DNA of 64,000 bases from Neisseriales bacterium (GTDB lineage: Bacteria > Pseudomonadota > Gammaproteobacteria > Burkholderiales > Q3-R57-64): positions 620,001 through 684,000 of the forward strand of contig CP064990.1 in assembly GCA_016699915.1 (NCBI GenBank). Reading direction: 5' to 3'. The position numbers and the translations under genes are program-made. Positions 19,345 to 29,906 of the stretch are shown here, one piece after another (position 1 is the first letter of the stretch; every line of letters begins with the position of its first letter). The notes beneath the pieces were generated by a model. It worked only from the letters and a program-made list of their open reading frames with translations. It was not told the DNA's origin and searched no databases.

Positions 19345-20004
19345 ATGAAGCTTATCCTACTTGGACCACCTGGTGCTGGTAAAGGCACACAATCACATTT
19401 TATCCAAACGCAATATGGTATCTTGCAAATTTCAACGGGTGATATTTTACGACAAGCTATTCGACATCAAACTCCACTAGGTAAAATCGCTAAGGAAACT
19501 GTTGATAAGGGTCAATTGGTCACTGACGATGTTGTCATAGGGTTGATGTTAACACGCATTGCTGAATCGGACTGTCAGACTGGATTTTTATTAGATGGCT
19601 TTCCGCGCAATTTAGCGCAAGCACTTGCCTTAAAAAAGGCCGCTATCACAATGGACTATGTTATTGAAATTGCTGTACCCGATCAAGTACTCGTTAATCG
19701 CCTTGCTGGTCGCCGTATACATCCTGCTTCAGGGCGCACCTATCATACTTTATTTAATCCACCTCGGAAGCCTGATCAAGATGATCTGACTGGGGAGCCA
19801 CTTATACAGCGACCAGATGATGAAGAAACCACGATCAAAGAGCGTTTATCGGTATACCATAATGAAACGAAAATCCTCGTTGATTTTTATCAAAACGAAG
19901 CGCGCAATACCGGTAAGCCATGCTATCAGCGTGTAGATGGTACGCAACCAATTGAAGTGGTTAAACATACCATTTTTCAGGTCATTGGAACACCATCACT
20001 TTAA
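19345..20004 (+). CDS. adk: Adenylate kinase
   Basis: Interconverts AMP, ADP and ATP. The 219-residue product has LGPPGAGKGTQ (P-loop), STGDILRQAI, GFLLDGFPRN, VPDQVLVNRLAGRRIHPASGR and a long-form LID lacking zinc cysteines, then ETTIKERLSVYHNET. Starts 18 bases after the Trm112-like gene. Its stop overlaps the end of the convergent ppc gene by four bases, leaving no room for a conventional terminator between them. Confidence 0.97.
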   Translation: MKLILLGPPGAGKGTQSHFIQTQYGILQISTGDILRQAIRHQTPLGKIAKETVDKGQLVTDDVVIGLMLTRIAESDCQTGFLLDGFPRNLAQALALKKAAITMDYVIEIAVPDQVLVNRLAGRRIHPASGRTYHTLFNPPRKPDQDDLTGEPLIQRPDDEETTIKERLSVYHNETKILVDFYQNEARNTGKPCYQRVDGTQPIEVVKHTIFQVIGTPSL

Positions 20005-22706
20005 CCGCTATTACGAAATCCTGCTGCAATACCGTTAATAGTATGATGAATGATAAAAAGCACTTCTTTATCATTTGGTTGCTGGCGAAACCGTTCAAGT
20101 AATTTGATTTGAACCCAATTTAATGCGTTCAAATAAGGCAGTCGAATGGATAAGCTATGCGCTAAAGCAGCGTTGTTTTCTAGTAACATAGTCTGGTTAG
20201 CAATCCACAAAAAAGCCTGATGCGTGCGATGCCATTCTTGTTCAATTAAACCAAAAATCGCTTCAGCATTTTGTTTATCAGATACCAGTTTCGTGTAGCG
20301 CTTAGCAATCGTCATGTCTGTTTTGGCCAATACCTGCTCTAAATTAGAAAGTACCATTTGAAAAAAAGCAGAGCGTTGATATAAATTCTTTAAATGCTGG
20401 CGACCGGCTTGACCATGCTTGGCAATAAACATATCAAAAGCACTACCAAAACCAAACCAGCCTGGCAGCATGGTACGAGATTGTGACCAAGAAAATACCC
20501 AAGGAATAGCACGTAAATCTTTAAATGAAGATAAATTTTTGCGTGAAACGGGGCGACTGCCAATATTCAATTTAGCAATTTCTTTGATCGGGCACGCTTC
20601 TAGAAAATACTGCATAAAGCCTGGCTTTTCAATTAATGCACGATAGGTCTGATAGGCATAACCTGATAATTCATCCATGATATGGATATCTTTGTCGGTA
20701 ATGGGTTTGCTTAGCAGACTTGCTTCAATTGTAGCCGTTACAATCGCTTCTAAATTACGTGTACTGTTATGTTCATCAGCATATTTAGAAGTAATGACTT
20801 CTCCTTGTTCGGTAATACGCAGCCTACCGATCACAGAGCCTTTCGGCTGTGCAATAATGGCCTGATAAGAAGGCCCACCACCGCGCCCAACTGATCCACC
20901 ACGACCGTGAAAAAGTTGCAGCTTAACACCGAACTGCGCAAATACTTTAACCAGTCTTGCTTCGGCTCGATAGAGTACCCACTGGCTCGTCAAATAGCCA
21001 CCATCTTTATTGCTATCTGAATAACCCAACATCACTTCTTGACAATTTCCAGCATGGTGAAGTAATGAGCGATACCAAGGAATATTGAAAAGTTTTTGCA
21101 TAATCTGGTCGCATTGATGCAATACCTTAATGGTCTCAAACAAGGGCACTAATTGAATGTGTGTTCTAGGAATATTATGGTCTAAATAAATGAGCCCTGT
21201 TTCTTTACAGATAAGTGCTAAAGCTAAAATTTCACTCACCTGTGAACAATGTGAAATGATGCTTTGCGTAATGGCTTGGGCACCAAAACGCATTTTGATA
21301 TTAGCTGCTGATCGAAAAACGGCTAATTCTTTTTGGCTCTCCTTACTATAGGACAATAAGTCAGAGTAAAGCGGTCGTGGTTTAGAGAGCTCTCGGACAA
21401 GCACCGTTATTTTTTGTGTTTCATCCAGCTCAAGATAGCATTCGAGGCCTGCTTGTTGAAATAACTCATTGACCAATAATTGATGTGATAAAGCATGCTG
21501 TCGCAAATCAACGGGCATTAAATAAAAACCAAAAATAGTCACCGATCGCTGTAATTTAGCTAGCGAACCACTGACTAAAAGTTCACTACCGTGCGAAATT
21601 AATGAATCGGATAGCACGTGAAGATCCGCAAGAAAGGCATCAGCATTTAGATAAGCATCCTTAGGATCGCGTTGCTTCGGAACATTCAAATTTAAAGATA
21701 AAGCAGTCGCCGATAAACGCTGCTCAATTCTTGCAATAGCACGCCGATATGGCTCTTCAAAACGGGCTTTAGTGTAGTCAGGCGAAACACTAGCGAGTGC
21801 CTCTAGTTCGGGTGACACAGTGACTTCACGTACAGACAAAGACAACTCTCGATAAAGCACATGCAGCACTTCAAAATAATGCTGAAATAGTACTTCTCCT
21901 TGCCGCTTAAAAGTATGCTGTAATACCCTATAACCAATGAGTGGGTTTCCGTCTCGATCCCCTCCTATCCAACTGCCAATTTTTAGAAACGACGGTATGG
22001 CTGGTAGAGCTGTTTTTTTCCATAGCGCTTTGAGGGAAGTTTCCAGCTTTTGATAAAAACGTGGTAACACAGCAAAAAAAGATAGAGGATAGTACAGTAC
22101 GCCGTTTTCAATTTCATTAGATACGGTCATTTCAAAGGAGCGAATAGCAGAAGTTTGCCAAAGCATAAGGATGGTGCGTTGCATTTTTTTAATAATCACC
22201 AACCTTTCTTCCTCAATAAGATCATCCTTATCCAATTGATGTAAAAAATTACGCACGGCTCGTTGGCCATCTAAGATACTTTGGCGTTGCACTTCAGTAG
22301 GATGTGCAGTCAACACAGGTACGATATTTGCTTGTTCTATCAAAGCAAATAAACGCTTCACTGATACTTTTTTTGTTTTTAATTTCTGTAAAGTATACTG
22401 AAGACTGCCTTGACGATGGGATGATCCAAGCAATAAATGTGCTCGGCGGCGACGCTCTCGATGGACATCTTCAGCAATGTTATAAAGTTGCGTATAAAGC
22501 GAGCAAGCATGGGCAAGAGCAGCCACTGATCGCAAATCTAGTGATGCTAAAGAACTTTCAATAATTTTTTCGGTAGCCTTGCTACTTGCTAGCAACTGCA
22601 TCAACTTAAAAACATGCTTACCAGCGTGTCGTAAAATGATTTCGCCGAACAATTGATCAAGAAGCGCTAAATCGCGTTGAATAGGTAAATCTTTATCCGG
22701 TTGCAT
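20001..22706 (-). CDS. ppc: Phosphoenolpyruvate carboxylase
   Basis: Anaplerotic enzyme forming oxaloacetate from PEP and bicarbonate. The 901-residue product keeps VLTAHPTEVQRQ with the catalytic His, GSWIGGDRDGNP, VMLGYSDSNKDGGYLTSQW with the catalytic Lys, FHGRGGSVGRGGGP, IPWVFSWSQSR and the C-terminal IAAGFRNSG. Full length and apparently intact. Retention of ppc argues that central metabolism is still replenished from glycolytic intermediates. Confidence 0.97.
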   Translation of the reverse strand: MQPDKDLPIQRDLALLDQLFGEIILRHAGKHVFKLMQLLASSKATEKIIESSLASLDLRSVAALAHACSLYTQLYNIAEDVHRERRRRAHLLLGSSHRQGSLQYTLQKLKTKKVSVKRLFALIEQANIVPVLTAHPTEVQRQSILDGQRAVRNFLHQLDKDDLIEEERLVIIKKMQRTILMLWQTSAIRSFEMTVSNEIENGVLYYPLSFFAVLPRFYQKLETSLKALWKKTALPAIPSFLKIGSWIGGDRDGNPLIGYRVLQHTFKRQGEVLFQHYFEVLHVLYRELSLSVREVTVSPELEALASVSPDYTKARFEEPYRRAIARIEQRLSATALSLNLNVPKQRDPKDAYLNADAFLADLHVLSDSLISHGSELLVSGSLAKLQRSVTIFGFYLMPVDLRQHALSHQLLVNELFQQAGLECYLELDETQKITVLVRELSKPRPLYSDLLSYSKESQKELAVFRSAANIKMRFGAQAITQSIISHCSQVSEILALALICKETGLIYLDHNIPRTHIQLVPLFETIKVLHQCDQIMQKLFNIPWYRSLLHHAGNCQEVMLGYSDSNKDGGYLTSQWVLYRAEARLVKVFAQFGVKLQLFHGRGGSVGRGGGPSYQAIIAQPKGSVIGRLRITEQGEVITSKYADEHNSTRNLEAIVTATIEASLLSKPITDKDIHIMDELSGYAYQTYRALIEKPGFMQYFLEACPIKEIAKLNIGSRPVSRKNLSSFKDLRAIPWVFSWSQSRTMLPGWFGFGSAFDMFIAKHGQAGRQHLKNLYQRSAFFQMVLSNLEQVLAKTDMTIAKRYTKLVSDKQNAEAIFGLIEQEWHRTHQAFLWIANQTMLLENNAALAHSLSIRLPYLNALNWVQIKLLERFRQQPNDKEVLFIIHHTINGIAAGFRNSG

Positions 22707-22887
22707 GTCGGTTATATCAATCTATCCTTAGATAGGTAGGTAGCCGTATTATAAGCGATCCTAGAACACCTCTTGCAATATTGGTTACGAAAAAAATAAA
22801 GAGTCGATGCAAGGCTAAAGTGTCGCTTGGTTATTTATGTAAATACGACTAAAATGGCATCCGAATAACAAATATTGGGATCGTGAC

Positions 22888-24357
22888 ATGGAATTTGCTA
22901 TAAAAAGTAGCTCGTCAGCAAGCATCGCAAAGAACTGGGTAATTGTCGGAGTATATGAAGACGGTACAATGCCCTTACGTACACAAGAGTTGGACAATTT
23001 ATCGAGTCATGTCATTAGCGATGCGATACAAGCAAAAGAATTACGTGGCAAAACAGCAGCTTATTTAATTTTCCCATGTAGAAAAATAATCGGCATAGGT
23101 CTTGGCGCAAAAGATCGAATTAATTTATCTTCTTATCGCAAAATACTAAAAAGTGCAGCACAAGCACTTAAAAAAACACAAGCTACGCATGTCATCAATT
23201 ATTTGACCGAACTGTCGGTTAAAGATTGTAAAATAGGTCATCAAATAGCCGAAGCCATCAGCCTATTTGAAGATCAGTACTATCAGTTTCGCCAATTTAA
23301 GACGCAGCAAAATGAGCACAATTTTCCGCTACGCAAAGTTACTTTGGTTGTGCCTACTCAAGCCATTCAAGAAGCAAGAATGGGTCTTATTAATGGGCAA
23401 GCCATTGCACAAGGCGTAACATTAACTAAAAACTTAGCAAATCTACCTAGCAATATTTGCACACCAGACTATCTAGCTAACCAAGCTTGTCAACTTGCTA
23501 AAAAAACAAAAATCAAAGTAAAAGTACTCAAAGAAAAAGAGCTGATAAAGTTAAATATGAACGCCCTTTTAGCCGTGGCTAAAGGAAGCGTTGAATCGCC
23601 TCGATTGATTGTGTTGAACTACCAATATGCAACATCCAAAAAAACCAAACCTATTGTTTTAGTTGGTAAGGGTATCACTTTTGATTCGGGTGGTATCTCG
23701 CTTAAACCAGCGCTTAACATGGAAAACATGAAATTTGATATGTGTGGTGCCGCTTCTGTTTTGGGTACTTTTCAGGCTGTTGCAACAATGAAACTACCAA
23801 TTAATTTAATCGGTCTTATTCCCACCTGTGAGAATTTGCCAAGCGGCCATGCCTGTAAGCCTGGTGATATTATTAAGACAATGAGTGGTATGACGGTAGA
23901 AATCTTTAATACCGATGCAGAAGGTCGCTTAATTTTATGTGATGCGCTACATTACGCAAAACAATTTAATCCACAATACGTCGTTGATATTGCTACCTTA
24001 ACCGGAGCTTGTTTGATGACCTTTGGCCATATTGCCAGCGCTTTATTTGCCAACTGTGATGATTTGATCAAAAAAATAGTGGACGCTTCCGAGCAAAGCG
24101 GAGATCGCACTTGGCCTATGCCATTATGGGAAGATTACGATCAACAAATTAAAGGGCGGTTAGCTGATCTTGTTAATATTGGTGGTCCAACAGCTGGTTC
24201 CATTACAGCAGCAAAATTTCTGTCGCATTTTACTAAAGCATATCATTGGGCACATTTAGATATTGCTGGTATTGCTTATACGAAAGATAAATATGCAACA
24301 GGGCGACCAGTGCCATTACTTGTCCAGTTTTTACAGCAATACGCTTTAGAGCTTTAA
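22888..24357 (+). CDS. pepA: Leucyl aminopeptidase (M17)
   Basis: Dizinc cytosolic aminopeptidase; in E. coli it also acts as an architectural factor in Xer recombination. The 489-residue product has VGKGITFDSGGISLKPA, MKFDMCGAA and the M17 signature NTDAEGRL, with all metal ligands visible. It begins an operon with holC (8-bp gap), the order usual in beta- and gammaproteobacteria. Divergent from ppc with a 181-bp spacer in which I see no recognisable element. Confidence 0.96.
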   Translation: MEFAIKSSSSASIAKNWVIVGVYEDGTMPLRTQELDNLSSHVISDAIQAKELRGKTAAYLIFPCRKIIGIGLGAKDRINLSSYRKILKSAAQALKKTQATHVINYLTELSVKDCKIGHQIAEAISLFEDQYYQFRQFKTQQNEHNFPLRKVTLVVPTQAIQEARMGLINGQAIAQGVTLTKNLANLPSNICTPDYLANQACQLAKKTKIKVKVLKEKELIKLNMNALLAVAKGSVESPRLIVLNYQYATSKKTKPIVLVGKGITFDSGGISLKPALNMENMKFDMCGAASVLGTFQAVATMKLPINLIGLIPTCENLPSGHACKPGDIIKTMSGMTVEIFNTDAEGRLILCDALHYAKQFNPQYVVDIATLTGACLMTFGHIASALFANCDDLIKKIVDASEQSGDRTWPMPLWEDYDQQIKGRLADLVNIGGPTAGSITAAKFLSHFTKAYHWAHLDIAGIAYTKDKYATGRPVPLLVQFLQQYALEL

Positions 24358-24365
24358 GTTCAACT

Positions 24366-24809
24366 ATGTCACGCGTTGACTTTTACTATCCTTTAGCAGA
24401 TGTTATGGCTTTTGCAAGGAAGCTCTTACAAACTGCCTATCACAGGCAGAACCGTGTCTTTGTATTGCTTGCTAATGCTAGCGTGCTGCAAGATTTTAGT
24501 GTGCGTTTATGGTGTTTGAAAGATGATGCGTTTGTGCCGCATTGCGATATCCAAGCTAAAGAAGCGTCCGAAACACCTATCATTTTGGGAACAAGTATCC
24601 TGGAGCATAATGAAAAATTACCAGCTATTTTGCTGAACTTGACTGAGGATGCCAACCCTAAAAATTATGCCATGTCTTTTGAGCGAGTGTTAGAAATGAC
24701 GCAAAATACTAAAGAATCACAAGCTGTTGCTCATGAACGGCTTATATATTACCAAAATCAAGCATTTGAAATATACCAGCATGATATGTCAGCAAGTTTG
24801 GTAGGATAA
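24366..24809 (+). CDS. holC: DNA polymerase III chi subunit
   Basis: Clamp-loader accessory subunit that bridges DnaX/psi and SSB. The 147-residue product begins MSRVDFYYPLADVMAFARKL with LLQTAYHRQNRVFVLL and the RLWCLKDDAFVPHC block (family W.F....FiPH). Eight bases after pepA, as is standard. The ending is divergent, as is common for chi. Confidence 0.9.
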   Translation: MSRVDFYYPLADVMAFARKLLQTAYHRQNRVFVLLANASVLQDFSVRLWCLKDDAFVPHCDIQAKEASETPIILGTSILEHNEKLPAILLNLTEDANPKNYAMSFERVLEMTQNTKESQAVAHERLIYYQNQAFEIYQHDMSASLVG

Positions 24810-24837
24810 ACATTCATCGTATGAAGAGGGATTTCCT

Positions 24838-26115
24838 ATCAAATCTATCTTAACTGTAAGATGGTCATTATTCTTTGCAGTACTCGCCTTATGTTGTCAT
24901 GGCTGTACATCTCAACACTTGCCCGACTCTATCTCTTCACGATTGACCGTGGCAAGCTATCACCCAACACAATTTTCAAACTTGCCCAATTGGCCTGGTC
25001 AGTTAACCCAAGCCACCATGAATACTTTTCTAAAAAGTTGTATTAAGCTGACTCATCAACCACATTGGCAAGATGTGTGCAAAAAAGCCAAAGCGCTTTC
25101 ACAAGAACCTAAAGCTTGGCGAGCTTTTTTTGAAACCGAATTTACGCCCTGGCAAATCGTTACACCATCAACTAATTATGGTCTTATCACCGGATACTAT
25201 GAACCCCTTTTAAGGGGTGAACGTCTACCTCGCAAAAATACACCCTATTCTATCTATGGAATTCCAAAGGATATGTGGCAAGTACTCTTCCCTAACACTT
25301 TACATGATCGGTCTGTTTTAGTAGTACGCCCCTTAGCAAATCAAAAAATGGCAGTTATCGCCAATCGAATAAAACCTGACAAAAATGAATATATCCTTTA
25401 CCCGAAGAAATTTTGGTTTGATCGCCAAACTACGATCTTATCAACGCGCATGGTAGGCAATGAACTCATTCCCTACTACACACGTAGCGAAATACACCAA
25501 GGCTATGGCGTGAAAGATGCACCTGTTATAGCATGGCTAGAAAATTGGGTAGATTTGGCTTATTTGCAAATACAAGGCTCGGGACGCATACAGCTAGAGG
25601 ACAACCATACAATTCGGATCAGTTATGCGGCTAGTAACGGCCATCCCTTTGTATCAATCGCTAAATGGCTGATAAAATCACAAAAACTAAGTACCATTCA
25701 AGCTTCCCAAACTGGCATCAAGCGCTGGCTTAATAAGCATCCTACTGAATTTAAAAAAATATTGACTGTTAATCCACATTACGTTTTCTTCAAAGAGGCA
25801 CGCATCGCCGAAGAAGAAGGTCCTATTGGTGCTTTAGGGGTTCCATTAAGTAGCACGCTAAGTGTTGCAGTTGATGAGCGTTATATACCGCTTGGCGCTC
25901 CCGTTTATATCGCCACACAACATACTACTACCAACCAATTGGTTTTTGCTCAAGATAAAGGAAGCGCGATTAAAGGACCACTTAGACTGGATTGGTTTTT
26001 GGGATACGGAAAACAAGCGGGACTTAAAGCCGAGAAAATGCACCAGCTAGGTAGTGTTTGGTTATTTTTACCCAATCATGTTGTGCCATCCGATATAGGA
26101 CTTGATGCTGATTAG
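24838..26115 (+). CDS. mltA: Membrane-bound lytic murein transglycosylase A
   Basis: Outer-membrane lipoprotein that cleaves peptidoglycan glycan strands. The mature region has TGYYEPLLRGE, LQIQGSGRIQL, GALGVPLSSTLSVAVD and AQDKGSAIKGPLRLDWFLG with the catalytic Asp. The first ordinary start (TTG, 24919) would omit a signal peptide, yet the frame is open upstream and reads KSILTVRWSLFFAVLALCC followed by HGC, a lipoprotein-type leader. Its only well-placed start is ATC at 24838, seven bases after a strong GAGGGA (24826-24831). I therefore place the start at this AUC, perhaps mutated from AUG. 425 residues. Confidence 0.85.
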   Translation: MKSILTVRWSLFFAVLALCCHGCTSQHLPDSISSRLTVASYHPTQFSNLPNWPGQLTQATMNTFLKSCIKLTHQPHWQDVCKKAKALSQEPKAWRAFFETEFTPWQIVTPSTNYGLITGYYEPLLRGERLPRKNTPYSIYGIPKDMWQVLFPNTLHDRSVLVVRPLANQKMAVIANRIKPDKNEYILYPKKFWFDRQTTILSTRMVGNELIPYYTRSEIHQGYGVKDAPVIAWLENWVDLAYLQIQGSGRIQLEDNHTIRISYAASNGHPFVSIAKWLIKSQKLSTIQASQTGIKRWLNKHPTEFKKILTVNPHYVFFKEARIAEEEGPIGALGVPLSSTLSVAVDERYIPLGAPVYIATQHTTTNQLVFAQDKGSAIKGPLRLDWFLGYGKQAGLKAEKMHQLGSVWLFLPNHVVPSDIGLDAD

Positions 26116-26121
26116 CAAGTA

Positions 26122-27999
26122 CTACAACTCAACCTGGGCACCTAATTCGACAACACGGTCTAAAGGAATCTGAAAAAAATCTGTTGGTCTTAAAGCATTC
26201 TTGCTCATCCAAATAAATAAACGTTCGCGCCAAGGTGCCATGCCAGGACGCGATGTAGAAATAAGCGCTTCTTTGGATAAGAAAAATGATGTTTCCATCA
26301 GATAAAATGATAACCCTCTTTCTGCACAAGCAGTAATGATACTAGGTATATTAGGCGTTTCTTTAAAACCATAGCGCGCAACAACGCGCGAGAATGTTGG
26401 TGACAGAGAACTTACCTCCACACGTTCAGCAGACCCAATAAAAGGTACATCCTCCGTTTTAATCGTCATGATCACAACACGCTCATGCAATACCTTATTG
26501 TGTTTTAGGTTATGTAATAAAGCATGTGGCACACCCTTAGCAGTTCTATCTAGGAAGATAGCGGTACCCTGAACACGTTGGGGAGTTGATATTTCTACTT
26601 CTTTGATGAAAGCTTGGAGCGGTAAAGCTTGCTCTTGAATACGTTGAGAAAGTATTCGGCGTCCACGCCACCATGTGCTCATCAATGTAAAGATCAATGC
26701 ACCAATCACAAGTGGTAACCATCCTCCATGCATAATTTTAAAGATATTAGCACTGAAAAAGACCAGATCAATCGCCAAGAAAAGACCGGTTAGCCCCCCC
26801 GCTACAAAAATTGGCCAATGCCAATGCCGATGCATCACCACGAAGAAAAGTAAAGTAGAAGTAAGCATCGTACCGGTTACCGCAATACCATAAGCCGCTG
26901 CCAAATGGCTGGACGAGCGAAAATCCAACACAATCACTAAGACAATGGCCAATAATACCCAATTAATAAAAGGCAAATAAATTTGACCCATTTCTTGTAC
27001 AGAAGTATGACGAATTTGCATGCGTGGACAAAAACCCAGCTGTATAGCTTGACGCGTTAAAGAGTAAGCTCCAGAAATAACCGATTGCGAAGCAATAACC
27101 GTTGCAATAGTAGCCAAACAAACCAAGGGAAGAAGCGCCCAATTGGGTGCTAATAAGAAAAACGGGCTCTCTGCTAGTGCTTCAGGGTGACGCAGTAATA
27201 AAGCGCCCTGCCCAAGGTAATTTAAAACTAAACTCGGTAAGACAAGACTAAACCATGCATATTGGATTGGACGACGTCCAAAATGACCCATATCAGCATA
27301 GAGTGCTTCGGCACCTGTGAGAGCTAATACAACGGCTCCTAATCCCAACAAGGAATGGCTGCCATAGGTCCATATAAAATGGATGCCGTGCCAAGGATTT
27401 AAAGCAAACAAGATGCTAGGCATTTGCCAAATATTAAGTAGGCCTAGTATAGCAAGCGTCAAAAACCATATAAACATAATAGGGCCAAAACAAATCCCTA
27501 CCCTCGCTGTACCAAAACGCTGAATCAAAAACAAAACCAGTAAAATCACGATAGCCATCGGCAACACATAAGGCGCCAATGCCACATTAACAATTTGCAA
27601 TCCTTCAGAAGCAGACAACACAGAAATAGCAGGCGTAATGGCAGAGTCACCATAAAACAAAGCAGTACCCATCAAACCCAATAAGATAACAACCCAGCGT
27701 GCACTAAGCCGCAGTCGCTTACGTGCCAACGCCATTAATACCATGATGCCACCTTCTTGATGGCTGTCTGCTTTCAAAATAAATAGGACATATTTGAAGC
27801 AAACCACCAACATAATGGCCCAAAAAATTAGCGATATAAATCCCAATACATTGAAGGGCTCAGCAGACAAACCTTCTGCTAAAAAACATTCTTTGACAGC
27901 ATATAACGGGCTTGTACCAATATCGCCGTACACGACACCAAGTGCTGCAAGCGTGATACCAGTAAGTGACTGATTACGGATTGCAAATTCAGTAGACAT
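26122..27999 (-). CDS. kup: Low-affinity potassium transporter Kup
   Basis: KUP/HAK/KT potassium:proton symporter. The product (625 aa from the ATG at 27999) starts MSTEFAIRNQSLTGITLAAL and continues VVYGDIGTSPLYAVKECF, GGIMVLMALARK, GDSAITPAISVLSA, SLLGLGAVVLALTGAEALYADMGHFGRRPI and SQSVISGAYSLTRQAIQLG, all strong family motifs, with about 12 membrane segments and a C-terminal cytoplasmic domain. The longer frame to 28056 adds non-family residues. Divergent from proS. Confidence 0.95.
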   Translation of the reverse strand: MSTEFAIRNQSLTGITLAALGVVYGDIGTSPLYAVKECFLAEGLSAEPFNVLGFISLIFWAIMLVVCFKYVLFILKADSHQEGGIMVLMALARKRLRLSARWVVILLGLMGTALFYGDSAITPAISVLSASEGLQIVNVALAPYVLPMAIVILLVLFLIQRFGTARVGICFGPIMFIWFLTLAILGLLNIWQMPSILFALNPWHGIHFIWTYGSHSLLGLGAVVLALTGAEALYADMGHFGRRPIQYAWFSLVLPSLVLNYLGQGALLLRHPEALAESPFFLLAPNWALLPLVCLATIATVIASQSVISGAYSLTRQAIQLGFCPRMQIRHTSVQEMGQIYLPFINWVLLAIVLVIVLDFRSSSHLAAAYGIAVTGTMLTSTLLFFVVMHRHWHWPIFVAGGLTGLFLAIDLVFFSANIFKIMHGGWLPLVIGALIFTLMSTWWRGRRILSQRIQEQALPLQAFIKEVEISTPQRVQGTAIFLDRTAKGVPHALLHNLKHNKVLHERVVIMTIKTEDVPFIGSAERVEVSSLSPTFSRVVARYGFKETPNIPSIITACAERGLSFYLMETSFFLSKEALISTSRPGMAPWRERLFIWMSKNALRPTDFFQIPLDRVVELGAQVEL

Positions 28000-28156
28000 A
28001 AAACCAATGAAGAGCCTGAAAGTCGCCATTGTGGCTGACAAAGTGATAAGATGCAAATCTTTTAAAGAGAATAGTGGTTGTTTTTGCCATGGATACTGAC
28101 AATCAGTAATTCCTATTCACCCAACCGTAACGGCTAATATTTATTGGGATGTTTGT

Positions 28157-29878
28157 ATGCGTGCTTCTGCATTTTTTATGCCTACTTCTAAAGAAACTCC
28201 CGCTGAAGCAGAATTAATCAGTCATAAACTGATGCTGCGGGCAGGTTTAATCAAAAGGGTGGCAGCAGGTATCTATACATGGATGCCTTTAGGGTTATTG
28301 GTATTACGCAAAGTGGAAGCTATTGTACGCGAGGAAATGAATAAAATTGGCGCAATAGAATTACTCATGCCCGCTCTTCAACCTGCTGAATTATGGCAAA
28401 CTTCAGGTCGCTGGACATTATATGACCAAGAGCTCTTACGATTAAAAGATCGGCATGAACGCGATCTTTGCATCGGGCCTACTTATGAAGAAGTGATCAC
28501 AGATTTAGTGAAAAAAGAAATCAGACACCATAAACAATTACCGCTGATTTTTTACCAAATTCAAACAAAATTTCGTGATGAAATCCGTCCACGTTTTGGC
28601 GTTATGCGTGCGCGGGAATTCATGATGAAAGACGCTTATTCTTTCCACGCTGATAAAACTTGCCTACAAAAAACTTATCAACGGTTATATGATAGCTATT
28701 GTCGTATTTTTACAAGAATTGGGTTTCAATTTCGCACAGTCGTTGCAGACACAGGAACAATCGGCGGGTCTTTTTCTCATGAATTTCAAGTGCTAGCCGA
28801 TACGGGGGAAGATATAGTCGCTTATTGCCTACATTCCGATTACGCTGCCAATATTGAATTAGCTGCCATCCATCCCCCCAAATCTACTATAAGACCAACA
28901 CCTACTCTTCCTATACAAAAAGTACATACACCCGCAATTAAAACGATTGAAGATTTATCGAAATTTTTGCACTGCCCTGCATCGGCTGTAATCAAATCAA
29001 TTGTAGTTGATGGTGAAAAAAGCGAGCAACCCGTATTACTATTACTACGTGGCGACAATGTACTAAATGAAGCAAAAGCAAGTAAATTACCCGGCATTAA
29101 ATCTCCTCTAACGTTTTCTAGCATAACAACAATTCAACAGTATTTTGGTGCTGAACCGGGTTTTGTCGGACCCATTCCGTTTTCGGGTTTGGTCTACGCA
29201 GATTACAACTTAATAAATCAGTCGGACTGGATAACAGGCGCTAATCAAAATCACTACCATTTTATGGGCGCAAATTTTGGACGCGATTGCCCAGAACCTA
29301 TTTTTGTTGATCTACGTCAGGCTGAGACAGGCGATCCAAGCCCGTGTGGCAAAGGGTTACTTAAGTTAGCTCGTGGCATTGAAGTAGGTCATATTTTTCA
29401 ATTAGGCACGAAATATTCGCTCGCCATGCAAGCTATGTTTTTGAATAAAGACAATACTAAACAGCCTATTGAGATGGGCTGCTATGGAATCGGTATCTCA
29501 CGGATTGTAGCGGCATTCATCGAACAACATCATGATGAACAGGGAATCATTTTTAATGAAGCTATTGCGCCGTTTGATCTCGTTATTGTTCCACTAGGCT
29601 ACCATCAACACGAAAAAGTACGCAATATTGCCGATACACTATATCAAGCACTCGCAGGTACAGGGCGACATATTTTGTTAGACGATCGCAACGAACGGGC
29701 TGGTATACTACTGACTGATTCAGAATTGGTTGGGATACCGCATCGCTTTGTCGTTGGAGAACGCAGTATTCAAAAAAACCAAGTGGAATACCAAAACCGG
29801 CAAAACAAAACAACCCAAACACTACCTTTAGAATCTGCAATATCTTTTGTTTTAAATCAATTTGCTACAATAGCTTAA
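28157..29878 (+). CDS. proS: Prolyl-tRNA synthetase (bacterial type)
   Basis: Charges tRNA-Pro. The 573-residue product has RASAFFMPTSKETPAEAE, SHKLMLRAGLIKRVAAGIYTWMPLG (region), IGPTYEEVIT, FRDEIRPRFGVMRAREF, a central editing (INS) domain around 240-380 that hydrolyses misacylated Ala-tRNA-Pro, GCYGIGISR (motif 3) and a C-terminal anticodon-binding domain. Heads a likely operon proS-rluB-greB. Confidence 0.96.
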   Translation: MRASAFFMPTSKETPAEAELISHKLMLRAGLIKRVAAGIYTWMPLGLLVLRKVEAIVREEMNKIGAIELLMPALQPAELWQTSGRWTLYDQELLRLKDRHERDLCIGPTYEEVITDLVKKEIRHHKQLPLIFYQIQTKFRDEIRPRFGVMRAREFMMKDAYSFHADKTCLQKTYQRLYDSYCRIFTRIGFQFRTVVADTGTIGGSFSHEFQVLADTGEDIVAYCLHSDYAANIELAAIHPPKSTIRPTPTLPIQKVHTPAIKTIEDLSKFLHCPASAVIKSIVVDGEKSEQPVLLLLRGDNVLNEAKASKLPGIKSPLTFSSITTIQQYFGAEPGFVGPIPFSGLVYADYNLINQSDWITGANQNHYHFMGANFGRDCPEPIFVDLRQAETGDPSPCGKGLLKLARGIEVGHIFQLGTKYSLAMQAMFLNKDNTKQPIEMGCYGIGISRIVAAFIEQHHDEQGIIFNEAIAPFDLVIVPLGYHQHEKVRNIADTLYQALAGTGRHILLDDRNERAGILLTDSELVGIPHRFVVGERSIQKNQVEYQNRQNKTTQTLPLESAISFVLNQFATIA

Positions 29879-29906
29879 CGCCGTAATATTTCTGATTGAT
29901 ATCACA

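Noticed and set aside
24861..25046. Frame starting MVIILCSTRLMLSWLY near mltA
   Set aside because: It overlaps the mltA signal peptide region in another frame and has no family resemblance; the lipoprotein leader in the mltA frame is the real signal.
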